Source: Undaria pinnatifida
Lineage: Eukaryota; Sar; Phaeophyceae; Laminariales; Alariaceae
Direction: 5' to 3'
Length of the DNA: 64,000 nt
Assembly (NCBI GenBank): GCA_012845835.1
Contig: JABAKD010000018.1
Span: 1,426,001-1,490,000 of the forward strand
In this document: positions 45,000 through 55,870 of the stretch, in pieces
Numbering within the stretch: the first letter of the stretch is position 1
How the letters are laid out: every line of letters starts with the position of its first letter
Translations under genes and position numbers: made by a program
Notes under the pieces: generated by a model
What the model was told of the DNA's origin: nothing
Database searches by the model: none
What the model saw: only the letters and a program-made list of their open reading frames with translations

Positions 45000-45880
45000 G
45001 GAACCAGCTTTGTTTCGAGTATTAAGCTTGAGTATCGCTTGAGTATCAGTGGTTTTGAAACCAACGCGATCTCTTGAGTCTTTTAACCAATAGATCTTCG
45101 TCGAATCCCTATCCTACACCAGCGTATTTTGGTATTACACGCTTGAGCGTCGCTGACTTCGGAACCAATTTGAATGCTACAGTCTTTGGACGAAGCATTC
45201 TTCGTCCGCGGCCAATCGTGAACAGAATTTTTTAGTACATATACTCGGGTGTCGTTGGTTCGAAACGTTCGTTCCCCATCTCGTAACATCTTCCTTTTAG
45301 TGTCGCGTCTGGTTTTTAAACCGACGCCAACCCTCGAGTCTTGAACAAAACGAGGCCAATCGTGAACAGCCTTTTTTAGTACACACTCGAGTTTCGTTGG
45401 TTCGAAACTTTCGTTCACCATATTTTACCATGTTCTTTTTAGTGTCGCGTCTGGTTCTTAAACCAACGCCAACCCTCGAGTCTTGAACAAAGCAAGGCAT
45501 TCTTCGTACGTGTTCTATCTTGTAACATTTTTACATGGATATACTCGAATATCGCTTGTTTTGAAACCGTCACTCCTCACCCTGCCGGACACTTAAGTGT
45601 CGTTGGTTTCGACGACAATGCTAACGCTTGCGTCTTTCAACAAAGTGTGTTTCATCTATGTCGAATCGTGTACCACCTTCGACATTACGCGATCTCATCT
45701 CGCTGGTTTCGATCAAACGGCGTGTTGATATCGCGGGTAGGCAAAAGAATAACGATGACAGTCGCTGGTTTTGAAACCGGAATTTTCATTATTCTCGTAG
45801 GCGAGGTCAGGACTCATTACCGTCGCTGGAGTCGACACAAGCCTTTTGATCAATCACTAACAGTACAAGAATTTTCGTAG
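45000..45880. repeat. Diverged tandem repeat carrying GGTTTNNAAACC palindromes
   Basis: The best two units share CCAATCGTGAACAG (45,212 and 45,356, period 144 bp), TAGTGTCGCGTCTGGTT, AAACCRACGCCAACCCTCGA and GTCTTGAACAAA. Further decayed units extend to both sides. Each unit has a short palindrome of the form TGGTTT(T/C)(G/A)AAACCA (for example 45,048, 45,313, 45,451, 45,558, 45,763). The region is non-coding as far as I can see. Confidence 0.6.
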
Positions 45881-45928
45881 TACCAATATGTCATAGTTTG
45901 GAAAGCAGCGATTTATAATGACATCGCG

Positions 45929-46470
45929 TTGTTGAGTTTTAATTATTCACTCATGGGGCCTGTTTGGGTACTTATTGTGGCATATTTCGCGCATTTCAGC
46001 GTAATGGCCAAGGCCCGGGATGTTCTAGAGAGGTTGCGCGTTAAGGTATACGGGAGTGCCATACCCAACATCGAAGAGGAGGATTGGAATAAAAATAATT
46101 GCGGCAGGACTACACGACCTACCAGGCGACGATGGTGACGACGGTGGCTATCTTGCTCTCGACCGGAACCTCGGTGGTAATGGGGGTGTGCAGAAGTACC
46201 GCTACAAGTTCTTCCTTCAGTGGACAAGCTGACAACGGACGGCGGATACCTCAAAACTTTCGAGGGGAGAGTTTGAAGACGCCTTCCCATCTCCATTATT
46301 TTATACCCTGAGGAGGAGATTGGATCCCTCCTGGACATGCTCCGAGGCGGGCGGCGAGGGTTCCCTGAGAATGACAGCGCAGCGAGGGATAATCGGAGAA
46401 GCATCGGTGTCGAACAGGAGCACACCACTCATGGCGGGGCGGACGGAAGTTGTAATGTCTCAGAAAGGCG
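45929..46470 (+). pseudogene. Frame-broken remnant of an unrecognised gene
   Basis: Three successive plus-strand frames each look like protein. The first runs from the ATG at 45,929 with a hydrophobic N-terminal segment (GPVWVLIVAYFAHFSVMA), then RLRVKVYGSAIPNIEEEDW, to about 46,090. The second, to about 46,229, reads GLHDLPGDDGDDGGYLALDR and VQKYRYKFFLQW. The third, from about 46,218, reads VDKLTTDGGYLKTFEGRV, a stop, then ILYPEEEIGSLLDMLRGGRR. The frames overlap, with no GT..AG introns between them, so frameshifts are more likely than splicing. The family is not recognised. Confidence 0.35.
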
Positions 46471-47519
46471 GCCCTGTTTTTTTTTTTTGCTATTCAGCGC
46501 GTTTCAAAAACGCGTGGAACATGTACGTTATAATAGGAATTCGCGACTGGTTTGGCGCTGGCGCCGAGTCCCTCTATCGTCGATAGGTATATATCTAGGT
46601 GATGCGCTTAACATTTTGTTCGCATTGCAACATGTTCGTTGCATTTATCTGTTTCGGACTGATTCTACGATAGCCCCGTCAAAAGACAGTGGTTTTCTTT
46701 AACGAACGTTCCATGGGTGCTCGACGCGTGGGCGAATGCTATAAAAGAAATATCTAACTAGTTTCTTCTTGATTGCAAAGGACTATCAGACGATGACGTC
46801 GGGGTAGCAAGGGGCACCACACTTCAGAAGATACGGCCGGGAGCTGGTTTAAAATCCGACGGTTTCGTTAAATGAGGGTTGGGCGGGCTACCGTAGAATG
46901 ACTGTGCCAATTACTGAAACAGTTGCTGAAACTAGCAATTGATGCCGGGTGTCACCAACTAATGAATGATGAAGTGCGGGTGGCGAGAGACGCCAGAGTT
47001 CAGGACATAGAGCCAATGCAGCGGGTCCGAACCATTGTTTAGGCACTCAGATCTTCGTTTTGAAGAGGTATTCGTTAAACGTTGGGGGGCGGGGGGGTGT
47101 CGTAGAACACCTCGGCAACTCTGTACGTGCTAATCACACACTCCGAGTTCCCTGTACCCCGCATTATACGCTTTGAGTTTGTGCTACCCTCTGTATCCTC
47201 CCTGTTCCCCTGAGGGATCATGTCACCTCAACTAACTACCTATTTCGTACTAAAATATCCCCTGATAAACGCGCCTTCCAAAATATATTTAACGTTCGTT
47301 TCCGCTCCACAAATTTCAGCTTTCCTACGTTCAACCTGAAACTGTTGTTTAATCCAAAGCGGCTTGCATACTCACCAACTTATTATCCAAAGCGGTAGGC
47401 TATTCCCGAAACAATTAGCGGGCCCTGGGTGCTATCTCGTGCTATCAGGATTATCCTTGAGGTTGCTGTGGTTGCGTCGGTGCGCTATCCGCTTTGGTGC
47501 TGATGAACTTTGTGTTGAC
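46471..47519. other. No feature recognised
   Basis: Mixed unique DNA. A T run and G/C runs occur, but no gene, RNA or repeat unit could be supported. Confidence 0.35.
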
Positions 47520-48064
47520 GTTAGAATAAAACCGACAATTCGAACTTTCGGTGGTTTTGCTCGCGCGGGTAACAGTACTGGCACAAGTCCAGGCAGACTC
47601 GCGATCTGCGCGTATCGTGCGATTCCTGGAAGGCAACCCAGAGTCACTAGGGGTATCGCAGGAGCATCAGCTATGTTGATGAGTACCTGGTATTTTGTGG
47701 GTTGCCAAGCTGGAACGAGCGCTTACCGACGCACCCCTGTTGCAAGAACAAGGAGGGTGACATTGAAGATGGACCGAATTCGGATCCTGCTGAGCATGCG
47801 CGTGTCATGTCTCAAGGACATGCACTGCCCGCAGGTCTCTACGTACTCCCAGAAACTCACGGTTGTAACAATATTTTTCAGCTCGCAAACTCTGCAGCCT
47901 CCCTGCTAGATGCACAAGATCAATACGAAGTTGTGATCACATCATGGGGTCTGAGATCCAACTGGCTACGAGATGTACAACCGCTTGTCGCACAAGAACG
48001 TTCGACGGTGAAATGGCAACGCAAACGATCTATTTTCTCGATGTTCAGCGTGTCAACTCAATGA
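47520..48064 (+). pseudogene. Split reading frames of an unrecognised gene
   Basis: One frame (about 47,530-47,675) reads NRQFELSVVLLARVTVLAQV then RIVRFLEGNPESLGVSQ, ending in two stops. A second frame (about 47,660-48,064) reads SISYVDEYLVFCGLPSWNER, then KNKEGDIEDGPNSDPAEHAR, LPAGLYVLPETHGCNNIFQL and RSNWLRDVQPLVAQE, to a TGA at 48,062. An AG at 47,661-47,662 could act as an acceptor, so a spliced gene is not excluded, but I cannot find a matching donor. Family A copy A10 begins 12 bp after the stop. A larger frame in a third phase (47,364-47,909) looks less protein-like. Confidence 0.35.
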
Positions 48065-48075
48065 AAGCACATATA

Positions 48076-48883
48076 CTATAAAAATTGAAATACACTCCAG
48101 CTGTGAGAACGAAGATTTCGTCGAAACTCATCTTTGCAAGCTGTGTGTGATACTCCGATCGCGCGCATTACGAGTTGTGTGTCCTCATTAAGGATATAGG
48201 TCGGCGACTCCCCTTACAACTACAATGTAGCTATCAGGGTCAACAGGATGATTTCAGCCAGTCTGTGCGCGGAAACTATAAAACCCGTTTCTGAGGGGGA
48301 CAAAATCTGACAACTGTGAAGGGAAAGGGGGGCCTGGTTTTGATCAAAAGCTAGCGGGTTTGGAGGGGGGCGGGGGGGGGGGGGGGGAAAGGGGCAATTT
48401 GTGCATGTAAGCTATAAATCCTTTCGAGGGGATAAATCTGACGGTTTTGGCACCAGTATATTTTTGGCGGCGGGGGGGGGGGGGGGGGGGGGGGGCAGCT
48501 CAATATGTGCCTGGAAACTATACATTTTTTTGAGGGGATAAATGTGACATTTTTGGAGATAATACATCAGTTTATCATGTATATCCTGGGGTAAGTCGTA
48601 CAATCAGTGAGTAAAGAGAGAGTGGAGTGTTCGAGGGGGTGGGGTTGGGATGGGTTGGGGGGGGAGGGGGGGGGGGTGGGGGCGGGGGTGGGGGCGGGCG
48701 GGAGGGCAGGGCTTTAGGTGAGGGGTTTGTTATACGTGTGGTGCTAGGTCTAGTCGAAGGTGCGGGTGATGGGGAAGAAGGGGGCGTTCGAGGCGGGGAG
48801 GGGGGGGGGGGGGGGGGGGGGGGAACACAGCGGCATGGATGGCTCTCGAAAGATAATGAGGTGATGTCCTGTGCGTGAAGTGT
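48076..48883 (+). mobile_element. Family A repeat, best-bounded copy A10, with 11-bp direct repeats
   Basis: The copy is flanked by AAGCACATATA at 48,065-48,075 and again at 48,884-48,894. It opens with the AT-rich leader TATAAAAATTGAAAT and the conserved ACACTCCAGCTGTGAGA. It carries ACTATAAAACCCGTTTCTGA near 48,278 and G tracts at 48,364-48,391, 48,472-48,494, 48,660-48,710 and 48,800-48,823. It ends GTGCGTGAAGTGT. Other copies continue beyond this last point, so this end is a truncation. An intact fixed end, a truncated other end and a target-site duplication are what target-primed reverse transcription produces; a Mutator-type 9-11 bp duplication is the alternative, but no terminal inverted repeats are visible. 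No protein is encoded. Confidence 0.75.
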
Positions 48884-49598
48884 AAGCACATATATATGTT
48901 TAGCTTTACCCCGCATAAACGTAAAACAATAGTTCTTCAAGGCAACTGGCGTCCACTTTAGCTGTTTGACTCACCGACAAAACAAACTCCAACCAACGGT
49001 GTGCAATGAACTGCGGTTGCAACTGATATTCTAGACAGAGTTTTTCCTCATGTTGTTGGGTACTCATTGCATACCTCTCCGAGCACCACAAAGATTTTTA
49101 CGCCACCGTTTGGCCCAACAAATACTTCAGACGCTTACTTTGAGCGCATGTGGTTGATTCGCGACCTAATAAAAAAAAAACATTAAAGGACCTGGTTGTT
49201 CATTCGCTCGCATGCCCCGCATGTATGTCCAACCCGACGGAAAAATTGCCTCACATGTGTTGTCGTGGTAATGGCATGTCCGATGCACCATCATAAGACT
49301 GCGCGTTTGGTTGATGATTTATATGTTCTTGAGAACATGATTCTATCGTATATCGCACATAAACTCGTGCCCGATTTACCGCGTTGCCAATACGTCGCAC
49401 CCCGCTGCCCTCGTCGTCGATATTGGCCATACTCCAGGCCAAAATCGGCTGTGCCAGGAAACAATACACAGACTAAGCCGGGATTATTTGTTCCTCGTGT
49501 AGTCTTCTCATTATTTGCTTTTCCCTTTGTGTACGCGGTACTTCGGCAGAAAACGTAATATTCGGGACAACAGCGCCTTGGGAAAGAAAGGATCAGGA
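48884..49598. other. Upstream region of the Pmp-like gene
   Basis: No further gene is supported. This stretch should hold the promoter and 5' UTR of the gene that starts at 49,599. I see no TATA box or other element that I would commit to. The frame of that gene is open upstream to 49,515, but the better start is the ATG-ATG pair at 49,599/49,602. Confidence 0.35.
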
Positions 49599-52500
49599 AT
49601 GATGGGACGTTGTTCGCACGCTGGATGGAAGACGTTCACCGTGTTCTTCCTCTGGGTCACTAGAAGTGTCGTGAGCATCCCTTGCCCGATTACTGCCCAG
49701 TCGCTAAACGTTACGACTACGGAGGACGCCAGGGATCTAGCGACAGCCGTGAATTGCTCAGGGGGGGGCATCTTCGAGGTTCTCTGGCAAGGAACCGTTA
49801 TCATTGACAAGACATTTGCGCTGACCGACGGCTGCAATGTGTCCATTACTGGGGTCGGACTAGATGCGGTCGTAGATGGTGGCGGCAGTACCCAGCTCTT
49901 CACGGTCCACAACTCCTCCCTACATATCACCAATATGGGGCTAGAGAACGGCTACGCCGCTCCAAACGTTTGGGACGGTAGCTATGACGGTTATGGTGGA
50001 GCGGTGGCCGCTACAGCGGTTGATTCGATCGTGTCGTTCCATGGAAAAAACACGTTCAACTATAACGTCGCATACAATGGAGGTGCCGTAAGCGCCAATG
50101 ATGGAGCCAGGGTTTCTTGGAGTGGCTATACGTCCTTCAAAGGCAACAATGCGACATTAGAAGCCGGAGGGTCATTCTCTGGATATGGAGGGGCATTTGT
50201 TGCTCTATATCATGCGAAAGTGTTTTGGAGCGACGAGACCATTTTCACGCAAAATTATGCCAATTATGGCGGCGGAGCGTTTTACTCTGATACCAGCGTC
50301 GTTTCATGGACAGGGGAAACAACATATGTCGACAACTCGGCATGGTTTCACGGTGGTGCTATTTATGCACTGATTTCGAACGTTTCGTGGAGCGGTATGA
50401 CGTCGTTCGAAAACATCAAAATTATATTTCTCTCCGAAAGCGGGGGTACAGTCCACGTTGAAAAATCCATGCTCTGGTGGCAGGGGGAGACAACGTTCAA
50501 CGGAGGCAGTGGCGGCTCTGGAGGAGCGCTTTATGCTGCCTCATCTAACGTTTTTTGGGGAGGGGAAACCATCTTCGTTGACAACCAGGGAGTTTTTTCC
50601 GGTGGGGCTATATACGCCATTTTCTCCTCCAACGTGTCTTGGACGGGCCAAACACAATTTGTCAACAACCGAGTGTATTATGCGGACGGCACTGGTGGGG
50701 ATGGTGGGGCAATATTCGTCGCGGATTCCTATCTTTCTTGGAACGGGGCGACAACCTTTACGAACAACTCCGTCAGTTCTGATGGTGGAGCAGTTTACGC
50801 AGAAGGGTCAACTACCATTGTATGGGGTGGACGGACTACCTTCGCAAAAAATAGGGCCGACGTGAGTGGGGGGGCTATAGCGCTTGTTGGCGTCATATCG
50901 GTGGATCTAGGGCACACGTTGTCGCTGAGCGGAAACGTTGCTACCCTCCTGGGAGGAGCAGTGTATCAGGAAAGCATGAGTAATGGTCTGAGTTGGACAG
51001 GGGCGAGCTTCATTTCCAACTCCGCTTTGAATGGTGGAGCTGTGTACTCCGTAGGTACTGCGACAGTGGTCGATGAGTCCCACCACATTTACCCTAATAC
51101 GTACGACAGCTGCATTTTTGAGGGTAATTCGGCTTCGTCAAGCGGTGGCGCAATAGAAAGCGCATCAGGCACAGATGAATTGGTTAACACTACTTTCAAG
51201 GGGAACACTGCCGTGAAAATAGGAGGTGGCTTAAGGCTGGCGGGAACGACCATTATATCAGGCTGCCACTTCGTGAGCAACGGTGCGGTGGAGGCAGGAC
51301 CGGCCGTGTCGAACGTTGGTACCCTGTCCATGGTCAATACAACGTTCACCAACAACACATTGCTCTGTGCTTCCGGCACGTTCCTAAACTACACCGTCGA
51401 GGTATGTTGCGTCGGCATGATTTCTGACTTTATAGTCATTAGCTTTAGCTTCGTCCGAGTGACCTGCACGTGAGATTCATCGTATGGGCTACAAACATTT
51501 TGCCTTGCACCGAACACGTTGGTAGGTACTCGCCCTGCGATCAGAGAACCAGAATGAAGTGACTATTGCAATACCACAACTTGGTAGGTTGGCTAATGAC
51601 CCAGGTGCACCAGGGTGGTAAATTGGTATGTTTGCCGATACGAGCGATCATGTTTGGATAGCAACTTTACCACCGCCCGCAGTTGAGAGTGTAAAACTGA
51701 TGTATTTTTTAACGCTTTGTCGAATGTCGCCAAGTAACAACTTCCGCCGCCCGATACCTCCAGAGAAGACGCTGGGGATGTGCGTTGTGGCAGAGACTTC
51801 TTTCCCAGATTTGTGCCGGTTTAATTTTGCACGACTTCGTGTGTTGACAGATTTATTGATAGCGACGTTCGACTGCGCCTGTGATCCGTTGTACACCCCG
51901 CTTTCAATACTCACTGTATCCACCACGAGCACGGTCTGGCAGGGAAACGTGACACAAGATTCCCAAGCCTACTACTACAGCGTTTGCGAGGGATGCAACC
52001 TTTGGAGTGGAGACCGCCCGGTTGAAGGAAGCGGTACCCAGCAGTGCATTGCAGCTCTCGCAAACACGAAGAGTATAGGGATCGATGCCGAAGGGGTGTC
52101 GATCACCCTGGAGACCCTCAACATCTCATCAGGATATTGGCGTGCAACTGCCAGTACAGCGACCATCCGACCGTGCTGGAATGACGATGCGTGTGGCGGA
52201 GGCATCACTGGCAACGCGGCGTACTGTGCCGAGGGATACAGGGGTCCATGTGAGCTGGTTCATGTACACGACGCGTCGCATGGGCATTATTCAATTTTTA
52301 ACTTTTTTCAAAAAAACATAATTCGATGGATGATCTTCATCCGCGTTTCTATCGAAAATCACTTCCATATAGAGTGTTTTCCTGTGCTGGATTGTGCGGT
52401 AAGGCTTAAAAATCTTTGTGCCGACGTTTCCCCCCTGTTCTTCCCTCCCCGTGTCAACCGCCACCGTCTTCACCACAGACTGTGCTATATGTACGGATGA

Positions 52501-54432
52501 CTACGCCCCGACGCTAGCATACACTTGCAGTAGGTGTTCAAGCGGCGAGGGCATTGCGTTCGCCGTGGTGGTCTTCTTAGTCACATCTGTGTCCCTTGCT
52601 GCTGTCATCTTCTATCTGGTGTCTAAAACCAGTGACACAAAAAGAACACGTTTCAGGCACCTGTTACAAACGCTTCCGTTGCAGGGCCTGAAGACGGTCG
52701 TTGTTGCGTGGCAAATCTTGACGCAGGTGAGCTCGTACAGTGGAAAAATTCGTAGCTAAAACAACATCCTGTTCCATTTTGGCATACCGTTCGGCTGTTG
52801 AGGAGCGTTTAAACCACATCGTTTCCATCGTGGAATCGGTGGTGCTTCCCTCGGACCCTTGTCGGCGATGCTCCCGGTGCTGAGTGTGTGTAGTACAGGC
52901 CTCGCTCACTGGAGAAACATATTCGGAGTAAAATAGTAGCTTACGGTGCTTCGCATACGTATATCTGTATTGAACGTGCATGCTTAACCTACCCTTGCTG
53001 CCGTCCATGACAATGCTACCATGCAACCCTTTCAGTTCGACACGGTGGCCAATGTCATCTACCCTGGCGTGTACGGCCAGTTCTTAGATGGGATATCATC
53101 TTTGGTCAGCCTCGACTTAGGCCTAGTGCTCTCTGCCGGTTGCATGGCGAAGACCGACTTCCACGATCGCCTCCTCTTCTTTACGCTGGGACCACTGATT
53201 GCACTTGGCGTCTTGGGTGTATCATTCCGCGTGGTGGCGCGAAGGAGTCGTGGTTCCCAAGATGAGCTCCAGGCAGCTCGGCAGAAGCACTTCTCTATGG
53301 TTTTGTTGATGACCTTTCTCATTTACTCGTCTGTTTCTTCGACCGTATTTCGGGTGTTCGACTGTGAAGCCCTGGACGATGGCAAGGAATACCTGCGCGC
53401 GGACTACAGTATTGAGTGTTCTACCGCCAAGCACAAGGCCCTTAAGGTCGGTTCTTGTGGTAGTTTGTGAGGTGTATGGTTAAAATATATTTCGCCATAA
53501 ATTGACGCATTGTTGAAGTGACGTTGCGCTGTAAAATGGGTGTTCCAACACAGCTAGTTTTCGACCTCGAACGGTTCATCACCGTCATTTTAGAGCGCAG
53601 AAGTTTACCGCTTTCTCGAACGAAACCGTTCCACAGTCCATGTACAGTTCGTGGTCCAGAGATTAACTTGATACGGTGGCATTATTTGCTTCGACATGGA
53701 CCGATCTGCTGTATGTCAAACATAATATAAAATCACCGCCGACACAGAGTGTTTCGTTCCTGCACATCTTCACCATGTCTCCACTCCTCTTTTGTCGATT
53801 CTTGGCGCACTACAACTCAGGTGTACGCTGGGCTAATGATCCTGATTTACCCCATCGGGATTCCTGTTTTCTACGGCACTATTCTGTTCAACAATCGGGA
53901 AGTTTTGCAGCGCAGGCGCAACCGATCCGAGAAACTGTCGGCAGATTTGGCGATGACCGCGGACCTCTGGAGGCAATACAAGCCGGCCAGGTACTACTAC
54001 GAGTTGGTGGAATGCGCGCGCCGCGTGACGCTCACGGGGGTTGTTGTGTTCATTTACCCCAATACGGCAGCGCAGGTGGCGGTCACGCTGGTGTTGGTGT
54101 TCGTGTTCGTCATGGTTTTCGAATCGCTCGCTCCCTACGCGTCTTCGAAGGATTCCTGGATGTCACGCGCTGCTCACATCGTGGTGTTCATGGCTATGTT
54201 CCAGGCTTTGGTGCTCAAGGCCGACGTTTCGAACGAGAGCACTGACAGCCAAGAGGTGTTTGGAGGTGTGCTTTTGGCTGCCAATGTTTGCATGGTAGTT
54301 GCCGTGATCACAGAGGCGGTGATGGTGGTTTACTCCTTTCTTGGGAGAAAAGGAACTGATTTAGACGAAACCGTGAAACCAGACGACCGAAACACCACCA
54401 GCACTAGGAATGTTTTCGAAAGCTGGACATGA
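49599..54432 (+). CDS. Pmp-like beta-helix surface protein with C-terminal multi-TM domain, five exons
   Basis: This is a predicted cell-surface or secretory-pathway membrane protein. Exon 1 is 49,599-51,401 (601 codons, donor GAG|GTATGT). Exon 2 ends at 52,249 (CCAT|GTGAGC); its start is unresolved, near 51,796-51,863. Exon 3 is 52,479-52,726, exon 4 is 53,036-53,446 and exon 5 is 53,821-54,432, with phases agreeing from exon 2 onward. I start at the Met-Met pair because a signal peptide follows at once (TFTVFFLWVTRSVV). About residues 130-600 are repeats of the chlamydial-Pmp type, GGA(I/V/F) alternating with SW(S/T)G.T.F..N, roughly every 25-30 residues, which predicts a right-handed beta-helix. 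Exon 2/3 encode a Cys-rich bridge (PYCAICTDDYAPTLAYTCSR). Then come seven or so hydrophobic helices, including FAVVVFLVTSVSLAAVIFYL, MVLLMTFLIYSSVSSTVF, VYAGLMILIYPIGIPVFYG and VAVTLVLVFVFVMVF, and a short polar tail. Pmp repeats with such a membrane domain are known as an expanded brown-algal family. The ligand and role are unknown; adhesion or surface sensing is inference. Confidence 0.88.
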
Positions 54433-55612
54433 TTGAGAGGGACGAGGCCCCAACGTCTTTCAACGAAGGCAAGGTGTCTTATTAAGGCCTTACAAGCTGA
54501 TGTTTGAATGAGCGCCATTCTCTTGCGCTTGAGAGGGCACCTGGGGTGTTTGTTCGTTGACGGCCCGTGTATCCTCCATTTTGAACTGTGGCGTTACGTT
54601 GCGCTATGTACGTGTGAGTGTGGTGTGCTTCTGGGCGCGCGGGCACGTCAATGGGAGCCGGCTCGTCGCGTGTGAGGTAGGGATTTCGGCAGTTGTTGTA
54701 TGTTCATCATACCCACCGCGTAAACCACGGTCGGTGTTCAGGGCGGGGGGCATGTTCAGTACACCACCTCGATCCATGAATGAATGGCGGTTTAAGTATA
54801 TTTGATATATCGTAGCCTCTTGTTGCCCTACCGTATCGAACACGGAATGGCCAAACGTTGCCATTTTTTTTGCACAGTTTGGACAGCATTGTCCTCAAAA
54901 GTGACACCCTGGATACACCTTCCTTCATATTCGAGGTTTTCGGCGTTGCCGACTCTGAGACGAGTCGGTACCGATGCGTTAAATTCGTGTTTCTAGAGCA
55001 ATATTTTGTGTCAACGGCGAGAAAATGTTTCTCGGTTGGTGTCGGGGTTTGTTATCTCCCGGAATGGTGTTATTATGTAAGGTAGGCTTTCTTCCGGCGA
55101 TTTTTAGATATGTTCTTCCTATGCACTAGCCGTATGTTATTCCGGGTCCCATACCGGGCCAGTAATGTTTCGGGCAGCAACCTTCTTCATCGTCGAGAGT
55201 AGCCAGGTGGTATTCAAAGATGGTTGTGTCTTCGTTCGTCTCATAGCACAATTTTTTCAAGTATCCAAAGAAAGCAGTGCTGCTTCTCTTGGCGTGGCGG
55301 GGAACATTATTTAACAGCGTTACAGTTACTTGTGGTTATGGCACGGATGAGACATATGGAGCCGTTGCCTCTGTAATTGTTTAACAGCGATTCTACGCAT
55401 ACGACGGGCTTGAGCGTAAAATGCGTGTTGTGTCGGGAAGTAGAGTTTCGTGAGCGCTGGTTTACATAGTCGTGGTTTTCCGATAGGTGCAAGAGTCTTC
55501 CAACGGGGGGTACGAGTTGATCGGGACGCCATGAGGTGGCCGTGAGAATTCGACGATAACCCAATCGTGTTTGACTTGACTACAACCCATTTGCGTCTTC
55601 TATTCGTTTTTA
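54433..55612. other. Downstream region of the Pmp-like gene, no gene seen
   Basis: It should contain the 3' UTR. No polyadenylation signal is obvious, and short frames only. Confidence 0.35.
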
Positions 55613-55870
55613 ATGAGAGCATGGGTGTGGGTCCTTGGAGCGGTTTCCGATTGGTCCACCATACTTCAAACGGCTTACGCCACTGTCATAATGGTCTGGG
55701 TAATCGGATCTCGAATACCTGTGGGTTACTTCAACAACGTTGCGAGCAAGACTGCGGTACAGGGTACCCCGCCGTTTTTCACTTCCCGGTTTTTACCGGT
55801 CGCACAAGTGACTCTGCACCTCACCAACCAACAAACGTTGGGCGGTTATTTTATGGCAACGTCTAGCTAA
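55613..55870 (+). CDS. Possible small hydrophobic protein, unrecognised
   Basis: An ATG-to-TAA frame of 85 codons begins MRAWVWVLGAVSDWSTILQT, followed by a hydrophobic segment (ATVIMVWVIGSRIPVGYF) and a Thr/Phe-rich remainder. Composition is compatible with a membrane-associated peptide. An overlapping frame (55,567-55,866) is also open, which lowers confidence. No family is recognised and no splice context was found. Confidence 0.22.
   Translation: MRAWVWVLGAVSDWSTILQTAYATVIMVWVIGSRIPVGYFNNVASKTAVQGTPPFFTSRFLPVAQVTLHLTNQQTLGGYFMATSS

Noticed and set aside
45943-46428. 161-codon minus-strand frame
   Set aside because: It is antisense to the more protein-like three-frame remnant and is Arg/Ser-rich as shadows often are.
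49515-49598. Upstream ATG of the Pmp-like frame
   Set aside because: It would place 28 basic residues before the signal peptide; the ATG pair at 49,599/49,602 sits directly before it.
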